Shown here: piece by piece, positions 48,198-56,373 of the stretch
Layout of the letters: each line of letters starts with the position of its first letter
Position numbering within the stretch: position 1 is the stretch's first letter
NCBI RefSeq assembly: GCF_014172375.1
Contig: NZ_WNXD01000001.1
Coordinates: forward strand, 310,001 to 374,000
Source: Pedobacter planticolens
GTDB lineage: Bacteria; Bacteroidota; Bacteroidia; Sphingobacteriales; Sphingobacteriaceae
Reading direction: 5' to 3'
DNA length: 64,000 bases
The notes under the pieces: model-generated
What the model saw: the letters and a program-made list of their open reading frames with translations, nothing else
Databases searched by the model: none
Told to the model about the DNA's origin: nothing
Position numbers and translations under genes: made by a program

Positions 48198-50017
48198 AAA
48201 ACGGTATCAAAATAGCGGTATTAATGGTCATTATTTGTGGCTTATCTGCTTGCGGACGAAAAAATAATTTGCAAATGTTAGATCCAAATCAAACAACCAA
48301 AGAGAAAATCGAAAATAAAAAGTTGGTGATTTATCAAGCACTTGTCCGTTATTTCGGCAATAAAAATACCACCAACAAATATTACGGTTCACTAGAAGAA
48401 AACGGGAGCGGAAAGTTCAATGATATTAATGAGAAGGCATTATCTGAGTTAAAAAAGTTGGGTGTAAATTATGTTTGGTACACGGGTGTAATTGAACATG
48501 CAACGATGACAGATTATACGTCGGCTGGAATTAAGGTTGATGATCCAGATATTGTGAAAGGAAGGGCGGGTTCACCGTATGCGATTAAAGATTATTACGA
48601 TGTTGATCCTGATTTAGCGATTGATGTTAAAAATCGCATGGTCGAATATGAAGACTTGATAAAACGTACGCACAATCAGGGATTAAAAGTACTAATGGAT
48701 TTTATTCCAAATCACGTGGCCAGAACTTATCATTCTGATGCTAAACCAGCAAACGTAATTGATTTAGGTGCTAATGATGATGTAAGCAAAAGCTTCGATC
48801 CCAACAATGATTTCTATTATATTCCAAACGAAAAATTTGTTGTTCCATCGGGTTATAATCCAGGGGGAAATGAATATCATAGTCCTTTAAAAGATGGAAA
48901 ATTCGAAGAAAATCCTGCTGAGGCAACAGGAAATAATGTGTTTAGCAATGCTCCAAAATTAGATGATTGGTTCGAAACCATTAAATTAAACTATGGTTTT
49001 GATGTTCAAAATAACAATACAAAACATTTTGTGCCACAACCTCCTGTATGGGGAAAGATGCGAGATATTTTGGCTTTTTGGGCATCAAAAGGAGTGGATG
49101 GCTTTAGATGTGATGTAGCAGAAATGGTGCCTGTAGAATTTTGGCATTGGGTAATTACAGATTTGAAAAAGAAATATCCAAACTTAATTTTCATTGGCGA
49201 AGCATACGATAGAAATCAATACAAAGACTTTTTAGTGAACGGAAAATTCGATTTCCTATACGATAAAGTTGGGTTATACGATGGATTAAAACGTTTAATA
49301 ACCGATGACAATAAAGCGACGGTAAAAGACATCAGTTTTGTTTGGCAAAAAGAAAGTAATGGGTTTTCTCAGCACATGTTACGGTTTTTAGAAAACCACG
49401 ATGAAGCTCGAATTGCTTCGAATGCATTTGCTGGAAATGCATGGTATGGCGTACCAGGAATGGTAATTACTGCAACATTATCTTCAGGCCCAGTTATGAT
49501 TTACAATGGACAAGAAGTTGGCGAACCTGCACATGGTATAGAAGGTTTTGGCGGAGAGGATGGTAGAACTTCCATTTTTGATTATTGGGGAACACCGCAA
49601 CACCAAAAATGGATGAATAATGGCGCATTTGATGGTGGTAAATTAAATAATGACGAGAAAAAGCTTCGCCTGTTTTATAGCAAATTACTTAATCTAGCTA
49701 TCACAAACGAAGCAATTTCTAGTGGTAATTTTTATGAGCTTTTGCAAGCAAATAAAACTTCAACGGGTTTTAACAATAAAATCTACGCATATTTAAGGTA
49801 TACTGAAAACAAACGAGTTTTAGTAGTAGCAAATTTCAATAGAAATGAAGTTAAGTTAACTATGAATTTGCCAAAAGATGTAATAGAAGCATTTAATTTA
49901 AAAGACAAAACTACTTTTACAGATTTACTATCAGGTACTAAATTTAAAACTGAAAATATAACTAACGGATTGAATATTACAATGGCTGCTACGAGTGCTG
50001 TCATTTTAGAGTTTTAA
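48194..50017 (+). CDS. GH13 alpha-amylase lipoprotein
   Basis: Alpha-amylase-family protein of 607 residues with a lipoprotein signal ending GLSAC, lipid on C20. The next residues are G-R-K-N-N, lacking the acidic signal known to send Bacteroidota lipoproteins to the cell surface, so it may face the periplasm. Catalytic residues are D307 (GFRCD), E336 (FIGEAYD) and D403 (ENHDEA). The start is TTG at 48194, overlapping the GH65 gene by 4 bases (the ATG alternatives are far inside). It differs from the first GH13 enzyme in having no N-terminal beta domain. It may cut longer chains before the SusA-like enzyme. Confidence 0.88.
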   Translation: MKNGIKIAVLMVIICGLSACGRKNNLQMLDPNQTTKEKIENKKLVIYQALVRYFGNKNTTNKYYGSLEENGSGKFNDINEKALSELKKLGVNYVWYTGVIEHATMTDYTSAGIKVDDPDIVKGRAGSPYAIKDYYDVDPDLAIDVKNRMVEYEDLIKRTHNQGLKVLMDFIPNHVARTYHSDAKPANVIDLGANDDVSKSFDPNNDFYYIPNEKFVVPSGYNPGGNEYHSPLKDGKFEENPAEATGNNVFSNAPKLDDWFETIKLNYGFDVQNNNTKHFVPQPPVWGKMRDILAFWASKGVDGFRCDVAEMVPVEFWHWVITDLKKKYPNLIFIGEAYDRNQYKDFLVNGKFDFLYDKVGLYDGLKRLITDDNKATVKDISFVWQKESNGFSQHMLRFLENHDEARIASNAFAGNAWYGVPGMVITATLSSGPVMIYNGQEVGEPAHGIEGFGGEDGRTSIFDYWGTPQHQKWMNNGAFDGGKLNNDEKKLRLFYSKLLNLAITNEAISSGNFYELLQANKTSTGFNNKIYAYLRYTENKRVLVVANFNRNEVKLTMNLPKDVIEAFNLKDKTTFTDLLSGTKFKTENITNGLNITMAATSAVILEF

Positions 50018-50039
50018 GCCGACTAAACCAACCATAACC

Positions 50040-51452
50040 ATGACCGATTTTTCACGTAAACCAAAACTTTCATTTTGGAGCATTTTTAACATGAGCTTCG
50101 GCTTTTTGGGTATTCAATTCGGCTTTGCCTTACAAGGCGGTTTTATGTCTCGAATTTTTCAAACCTTAGGCGCAAGCCAAGATAGTATACCTGCTTTGTG
50201 GGTTGCAGCACCATTAACGGGTTTATTAGTACAACCGATAATTGGTTATTTAAGTGATAGAACGTGGAATCCAAGATGGGGAAGAAGAAAACCATTCTTT
50301 TTAATTGGAGCAGTATTGAGTACTGTTGTCTTGTTTTTCTTGCCAAATTCTCCAGTTTTATGGATGGCTGCAGGATGTTTATGGGTTTTAGATGCGTCTA
50401 TCAACATTACAATGGAACCTTTTAGGGCTTTGGTTGCCGATAAATTACCCGATTCCCAACGTTCGTATGGTTTCGTAATGCAAACCTTAATTATTGGTGT
50501 AGGTACATGGATTGCCAGTAATTTACCGTGGTTGGTTAATAAATTAGGAGTTTCTAATGAAGCCTTGCCAGGAATTGTTCCATTATCGGTAAAAATTGCG
50601 TTTGCTATTGGTGGAGTTGTTTTTTTAGGTTCAGTTTTATACACCATTTTCACCACTTCAGAATATCCGCCAGATGATTTAGAAGAATTTAAAAAAGAAA
50701 ATGAGCAGAGCAAAGGCTTTTTAAACGGATTTAAAGAAATATTTTCTAGCATCGGCCAAATGCCTAAAACAATGAAATTGCTGGGTGTAATACAATTTTT
50801 TAGCTGGTTTGCATTCTTTGCCATGTGGAGTTTAGCTACGCCAGCATTAACTACACATGTTTTTCATGCGCCAGCACCCATAGAAAGTGCTTTTAATATG
50901 GCCGATGAAAGCTCAAAAGCATTATTTATGTCGGCAAGTAAAGCATATAATGATGCGGCCGATTTAGTGGGTTCTTACATGGGTATGTACGGATTATCAT
51001 CCATGGCATTTGCGCTTTTACTTACTTTTTATGCCGCTAAAAAAAGTATCAACAGAAAATATATTCATATGTTTAGTTTAATTGCTGGCGGATTAGGTTT
51101 CATTTCTATGTACTTTATTCAAGAGCCACAGCAGTTAATTTATTCATTTATTCTAATAGGAATTTCATGGGGAAGTATACTCTCTATGCCTTACGCTATG
51201 TTGTCGAGTGCTATAAATCCTAAAAAAATGGGGATTTATATGGGGATTTTTAATATGTTTATTGTAATTCCGCAAATTATCGCTGCAACGGGTGGTTTAA
51301 ACTATTTATACCATCTAATTTTTGGTTCGGCGGTAATTAATGCAATGCTATTAGCAGGCACTTCTTTGATTATTGGAGGCTTAGCTAATTTCTTAATTAC
51401 CGATAAAAAGGTAATTACGCATCAAGCGGAAGATACAGAAGTATTAAGTTAA
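50040..51452 (+). CDS. MFS sugar transporter (SUC/GPH-like, maltose uptake)
   Basis: Cytoplasmic membrane carrier of 470 residues with twelve hydrophobic helices and a long hydrophilic central loop. The motif RWGRRKPFFLIG after helix 2 is the MFS signature seen in SLC45/sucrose-type H+ symporters, as is GYLSDRTW just before it. Position among maltose and glucan genes suggests maltose or maltodextrin import across the inner membrane. It lies 22 bases after the amylase gene. A different disaccharide remains possible. Confidence 0.88.
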   Translation: MTDFSRKPKLSFWSIFNMSFGFLGIQFGFALQGGFMSRIFQTLGASQDSIPALWVAAPLTGLLVQPIIGYLSDRTWNPRWGRRKPFFLIGAVLSTVVLFFLPNSPVLWMAAGCLWVLDASINITMEPFRALVADKLPDSQRSYGFVMQTLIIGVGTWIASNLPWLVNKLGVSNEALPGIVPLSVKIAFAIGGVVFLGSVLYTIFTTSEYPPDDLEEFKKENEQSKGFLNGFKEIFSSIGQMPKTMKLLGVIQFFSWFAFFAMWSLATPALTTHVFHAPAPIESAFNMADESSKALFMSASKAYNDAADLVGSYMGMYGLSSMAFALLLTFYAAKKSINRKYIHMFSLIAGGLGFISMYFIQEPQQLIYSFILIGISWGSILSMPYAMLSSAINPKKMGIYMGIFNMFIVIPQIIAATGGLNYLYHLIFGSAVINAMLLAGTSLIIGGLANFLITDKKVITHQAEDTEVLS

Positions 51453-51478
51453 GCATATTGACAGAGAGTTAAATTTTT

Positions 51479-53956
51479 ATGGAAGAAGGAAAAAACCAAG
51501 ACGAAAAGGAAGAAATTATAGCTGCAGCAGCATCAGATCATATAGAAGACGATATAATTCAACATCTTAACAATCCTGTAACTAGTTTAAAACCAATAGT
51601 TAAACAGTATTTAACAGAAGTAAAAGGAGTTAAAAAAGAAAAGAACAAGTTTTATTTTTCTGATGGAAATGCTCGGGTAGAAGTAAGAGTTGTTAGTGAT
51701 GAAATTATTAGAGTACGGTTAGCGCCACATGGCGTTTTCTTAGATGATTTTTCATATGCGGTTCCACTAGTAGATCAAAAAGTAACCACTTTTAAGTTAG
51801 AAGAAAGTGACGAATATTATTCGATTTCTACCAATACTGTAACGTGTAAAGTTAAAAAAGAAAACTTCTTAATCTCTTTTGTCGACAATACAAGTGGCAC
51901 GATTATGAGCCAAGATACTTCTCCAATGCATTGGGAAGAAAATGTAGAATTTGGTGGTTATTATGTTTACGCAACAAAAGAATGCTTGCCAGAAGAAAAC
52001 TTCTTCGGTTTAGGAGATAAATCGGGTAACATGAATTTGCGGGGCAGAAAATTCCAAAATTGGAATACAGATGCCTATTCATTTGGTTGGGATCAAGATC
52101 CTTTGTACCGCACAATTCCGTTTTATATAGGTATACATCAAGGTGCCGGATATGGAATTTTCTTCGATAATACATTCCGTTCTTATTTTGATTTCGCTAA
52201 CGAAAACGGTACTAAAACAAGTTTTTGGGCAGATGGAGGCGAGTTACAATATTATTACATTCATGGGCCACACATGATGGATGTGGTTAAGCGTTACCAA
52301 ACCTTAACAGGAACACATCAATTGCCACCAAAATGGGCTTTAGGTTTTCATCAATGTCGTTGGAGTTATTATCCAGAAAAGAAAGTTAGAGAAATTGCTG
52401 AAAGTTTTAGGTCACATCAAATTCCTTGCGATGCGATTTACCTCGATATCGATTACATGGATGGCTATCGTTGTTTTACTTGGAACAAGAAATACTTTCC
52501 AGATCCTAAAAAGATGATCAAAGATTTATTGAACATCGGTATGAAAACCGTTGTAATGATAGATCCAGGAATTAAAGTAGACGATAATTATTGGGTATTT
52601 AAAGAAGGAAAAGAATACAATTACTTCTGTCGCCGAAGCGATGATTACTTTATGGAAGGGCATGTTTGGCCGGGTAGATGCCAATTTCCAGATTTTACCA
52701 ATCCAACCGTAAGAGAATGGTTTGGCGGATTATATAAAGAACTAGTAGATTTAGGTGTTGCAGGTTTCTGGAACGACATGAACGAACCAGCAGTTTTTGG
52801 CGCAGGTACTTTCCCTAATGATGTAAGGCATAATTACGATGGTTATCGTGGTTCGCACCGTAAAGCACATAATGTGTATGGTATGCAAATGGTACGTTCT
52901 ACTTATGATGGTTTGAAGAAATTAATGCGTAATAAACGTCCTTTTACTATAACCAGAGCAGGCTATTCTGGTGTGCAACGTTACGCCTGCGTATGGACGG
53001 GAGATAACGTAGCCACTTGGGAACATTTAAAAATCGGCAATATACAATGTCAACGAATGTCTATTTCTGGTGTTCCATTTGTAGGAACAGATATTGGTGG
53101 TTTTAGTGGTGAGCCAGATGGCGAATTATTTACCCGCTGGATACAATTAGGTACTTTTTCTCCATTTATGAGAGCACATTCTGCTGGTGATACTGCTGAA
53201 CGCGAACCTTGGAGTTTTGGAGAACCTTTTACGAGCATTAACCGTAAGTTTATAGAATTAAGATATCGGTTAATGCCGTATATATATTCGGTTTTTTGGG
53301 AACATCACCGTTATGGTTTCCCAATTTTAAGACCGTTGGTAATGTTGGAACAAGATAAAGTGAGCAATCATTACCGTCAGGATGAATTTACATTTGGAGA
53401 TAAAATTTTAGTTTGCCCTGTGTTAGAACAAGGTGCAGTTTCTAGAATTGTGTATTTACCAAAAGGACAATGGTACAACTTCTGGACGCACGAATTGTTA
53501 AACGGAGAAAATGAATACACCATTGCTGCTCCGTTAGAGGATATGCCTTTGTTTGTACGAGCAGGATCGGTAATTCCAGAATATCCAGTAATGCAATATG
53601 TTGGCGAGAAACCGATAGACGAAGTTTGGTTAAACGTATATTATGCAGATTACGAAGTAAATTCATTCTTATTTGAAGATCATGGAGATACATTTGCTTA
53701 TGAACAAGACATTTATTTAGAGAAGAAATTTAACGTAAAAGGTGATGGTAAAAACTTATTTATCAGACAAGATACGGAAGGTTTGTATACACCAAACTAT
53801 GAATTGTACGACTATAACGTAATTGGTTTGCCATTTAAAGTAAGCAAGATTTTTGTCGATGATAAAGAAGTAACAGATTTTAACATCGATGAACGCAGTA
53901 GATTAAGATTTAAATCGAATAAAAACTTTATACACATTAAGATTATAGGGGCGTAA
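51479..53956 (+). CDS. GH31 alpha-glucosidase
   Basis: Alpha-glucosidase of 825 residues with no signal peptide. An unusual charged N-terminus of about 40 residues precedes the GH31 N-terminal beta domain (about 55-280), the barrel follows with nucleophile D433 in WNDMNEP and acid/base D509 in WTGDN, and C-terminal beta domains complete it. It should release glucose from the non-reducing ends of imported maltodextrins and so complement the phosphorolytic route. It starts 26 bases after the MFS gene and is followed by glgB after 71 bases. Confidence 0.93.
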   Translation: MEEGKNQDEKEEIIAAAASDHIEDDIIQHLNNPVTSLKPIVKQYLTEVKGVKKEKNKFYFSDGNARVEVRVVSDEIIRVRLAPHGVFLDDFSYAVPLVDQKVTTFKLEESDEYYSISTNTVTCKVKKENFLISFVDNTSGTIMSQDTSPMHWEENVEFGGYYVYATKECLPEENFFGLGDKSGNMNLRGRKFQNWNTDAYSFGWDQDPLYRTIPFYIGIHQGAGYGIFFDNTFRSYFDFANENGTKTSFWADGGELQYYYIHGPHMMDVVKRYQTLTGTHQLPPKWALGFHQCRWSYYPEKKVREIAESFRSHQIPCDAIYLDIDYMDGYRCFTWNKKYFPDPKKMIKDLLNIGMKTVVMIDPGIKVDDNYWVFKEGKEYNYFCRRSDDYFMEGHVWPGRCQFPDFTNPTVREWFGGLYKELVDLGVAGFWNDMNEPAVFGAGTFPNDVRHNYDGYRGSHRKAHNVYGMQMVRSTYDGLKKLMRNKRPFTITRAGYSGVQRYACVWTGDNVATWEHLKIGNIQCQRMSISGVPFVGTDIGGFSGEPDGELFTRWIQLGTFSPFMRAHSAGDTAEREPWSFGEPFTSINRKFIELRYRLMPYIYSVFWEHHRYGFPILRPLVMLEQDKVSNHYRQDEFTFGDKILVCPVLEQGAVSRIVYLPKGQWYNFWTHELLNGENEYTIAAPLEDMPLFVRAGSVIPEYPVMQYVGEKPIDEVWLNVYYADYEVNSFLFEDHGDTFAYEQDIYLEKKFNVKGDGKNLFIRQDTEGLYTPNYELYDYNVIGLPFKVSKIFVDDKEVTDFNIDERSRLRFKSNKNFIHIKIIGA

Positions 53957-54027
53957 TATTGGGTTAATTGTTTAAATAGTAGAGTTGCTTTATTGTTAAA
54001 AATATAACTGATTAATCGAAAACGAAA

Positions 54028-56013
54028 ATGACCAACACAAAAAAAAGTACTCCTGCTAAAGAAGCAAAAGCAATAACAAAGGAAAATCCATTTACAGATT
54101 TTGCTAAAAGTGTTTGGGTTCACAGTTTATTTACCGATTTCGATGTTTCTTTATTCGTATCAGGAAAGCATTTCCGTTTGTACGAAAAAATGGGTGCGCA
54201 CCTTTGTACAGTCAATAAAATTAACGGAACTTATTTTGCCGTTTGGGCGCCCAATGCACAACAAGTAGCGGTTATAGCCAACTTTAACGGATGGAACAGA
54301 GAAAGTCATCCACTAAATAAACGTTGGGATGCATCAGGTATTTGGGAAGGATTTATTCCACATGTTGGCAAAGGCGAGGTGTACAAATATTATATCAAAG
54401 GGTTTGATGGGAGTGATATAGAAAAAGGAGATCCATATGCGTTGCGTTGGGAACATCCCCCACAAAAGGCTTCTATAGTTTGGGATACAGATTATACATG
54501 GAAAGATAAATCGTGGTTAACTAAACGCCCAAAACTCAATGCACTAGACCAGCCAATGTCTGTTTACGAACTACATTTAGGTTCATGGCAACGCGATCCT
54601 AGCGATCCAGAAAGAGTGTTAAGCTATGGCGAAATTGCTAAAAGCTTAGTTCCTTACATTTTGGAAATGGGTTTTACGCATGTAGAACTGATGCCGATTA
54701 TGGAGTATCCGTATTACCCATCTTGGGGATATCAGATTACTGGATATTTCGCCGCAAGTTCCAGACATGGCGCTCCGCAAGATCTAATGCACTTAATAGA
54801 AGAACTGCACAAAAATAATATCGCAGTAATATTAGATTGGGTTCCATCACATTTTCCAGGCGATGCGAATGGCTTATTTAATTTTGATGGTACCCATTTA
54901 TTTGAACATGCCGATATGCGCAAGGGTTTTCATCCCGATTGGAAATCTTACATCTTTAATTACGATAGAAATGAAGTTCGCTCATTCTTAATCAGCAATG
55001 CGATGTTTTGGATAGATAAATATCATGCCGATGGTTTACGTGTAGATGCTGTTGCTTCTATGTTATATTTCGATTTCTCGAGAACTGCAGAAGAGGCGGG
55101 AACAAATGAATACGGAGGGAGTGAAAATTTAGGTGCTATCCAGTTTCTGAAAGATTTAAACGAAGCAATTTACGGACAGTATAAAGGTGTACAAACTATA
55201 GCAGAAGAAAGTAGCACTTTTGATGGTGTTACGCGACCAGTTTATGCAGGCGGTTTAGGTTTTGGTATGAAATGGATGATGGGATGGATGAACGATACCT
55301 TGAAATATTTCAAAAACGATCCTATCAATAGAAAGTTCCATCATCATCAGTTAACCTTTAGCATGACGTATGCCTTTACAGAAAACTTTATGTTGCCTTT
55401 TTCGCATGATGAAGTAGTGCATGGCAAATCATCTATGATTTATAAAATGCCAGGAGATGAATGGCAAAAATTCGCTAACCTGCGTACACTTTATGCATAT
55501 ATGTTTACGCATCCCGGCACGAAATTGTTATTTATGGGCAATGAATTTGCGCAAACAAACGAATGGAATTTTACTGAATCGTTAAGTTGGGATTTATTGC
55601 AACATGCACCACACGCAGGTATGCAACAATTCGTGAAGGCTTTAAATCTGTTATATAGAAAAGAACCAGCCTTATACAAATACAATTTTTCTTACGAAGG
55701 CTTTGAATGGATTAACGCAGACGATGCAGATAATTCGGTGTTTATTTATGCAAGAAAATCTGATAAAGCAAAAGATACGTTAGTTATCGTACTTAATTTG
55801 ACGCCAGTTTACCGAGAAAATTTCAGAATTGGTATCCCGATGAAGGGTAAATGGAAAGAAATTTTTAATACCGATGCGGAAGCGTTTTATGGTAGCGGAA
55901 AATTAAATACTGAAACATTGCCGGCAGAAAATATTTCTTTCAATAATCAGAAACAATCCATTGCAATTAATATTCCACCATTGGGTGTTGTTATTTTTAA
56001 AAAAGGAGTTTAA
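54028..56013 (+). CDS. glgB: 1,4-alpha-glucan branching enzyme
   Basis: GH13 branching enzyme of 661 residues forming alpha-1,6 branches. An N-terminal CBM48 domain (about 45-150, with VWAPNAQQVAV) precedes the barrel. Catalytic residues: D340 in GLRVDAV, E393 or E394 in IAEESS, and D461 in FSHDEVVHG. The family-typical SWGYQITGYFA is present. No glgA, glgC or glgP is in the window, so its partner genes are elsewhere or it acts on imported glucans. It sits at the end of the glucan operon. Confidence 0.94.
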   Translation: MTNTKKSTPAKEAKAITKENPFTDFAKSVWVHSLFTDFDVSLFVSGKHFRLYEKMGAHLCTVNKINGTYFAVWAPNAQQVAVIANFNGWNRESHPLNKRWDASGIWEGFIPHVGKGEVYKYYIKGFDGSDIEKGDPYALRWEHPPQKASIVWDTDYTWKDKSWLTKRPKLNALDQPMSVYELHLGSWQRDPSDPERVLSYGEIAKSLVPYILEMGFTHVELMPIMEYPYYPSWGYQITGYFAASSRHGAPQDLMHLIEELHKNNIAVILDWVPSHFPGDANGLFNFDGTHLFEHADMRKGFHPDWKSYIFNYDRNEVRSFLISNAMFWIDKYHADGLRVDAVASMLYFDFSRTAEEAGTNEYGGSENLGAIQFLKDLNEAIYGQYKGVQTIAEESSTFDGVTRPVYAGGLGFGMKWMMGWMNDTLKYFKNDPINRKFHHHQLTFSMTYAFTENFMLPFSHDEVVHGKSSMIYKMPGDEWQKFANLRTLYAYMFTHPGTKLLFMGNEFAQTNEWNFTESLSWDLLQHAPHAGMQQFVKALNLLYRKEPALYKYNFSYEGFEWINADDADNSVFIYARKSDKAKDTLVIVLNLTPVYRENFRIGIPMKGKWKEIFNTDAEAFYGSGKLNTETLPAENISFNNQKQSIAINIPPLGVVIFKKGV

Positions 56014-56018
56014 TATAA

Positions 56019-56372
56019 ATGGTAAAAAGAGACTTCGAATTTTATAAGAATGAAAAGAACGAATGGTATCTGAACTTGCCAGAATGGAATGGAGATCCGG
56101 AAGATTTACAAATGGTAGAAGGAGCCGATAAATGGTTAGATTTAGTCAGCAACAATGCCTCAACTGTAAAACTCACATTATCCGACGAACAATTTGACGG
56201 TGCCGAAGTCCTTACGCTTTTGCGTATACGTGAAGATAATTTAGGCGGTGGTGGTATTTATTTTTTAGAAAGCTATCAGGATAAAAAAGTAGCACTTAAG
56301 CTTTGGCTATGTGAAGTAACCAAATTTGTTTTTAAAGCAATTCCGCAGAAAATTTATTTTATTGTTTTCTAA
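56019..56372 (+). CDS. DUF6717-like small protein
   Basis: Protein of 117 residues without signal or membrane segments, starting MVKRDFEFYKNEKNEWY and containing the blocks LPEWNGDPEDLQMV and LWLCEVTKFVF. This pattern matches my memory of DUF6717. No function is known to me. It starts 5 bases after glgB, so it is the last member of the glucan operon, and converges on the CHAT-domain gene with 1 base between the two stop codons. No clear hairpin terminator separates them. Confidence 0.7.
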   Translation: MVKRDFEFYKNEKNEWYLNLPEWNGDPEDLQMVEGADKWLDLVSNNASTVKLTLSDEQFDGAEVLTLLRIREDNLGGGGIYFLESYQDKKVALKLWLCEVTKFVFKAIPQKIYFIVF

Positions 56373-56373
56373 C

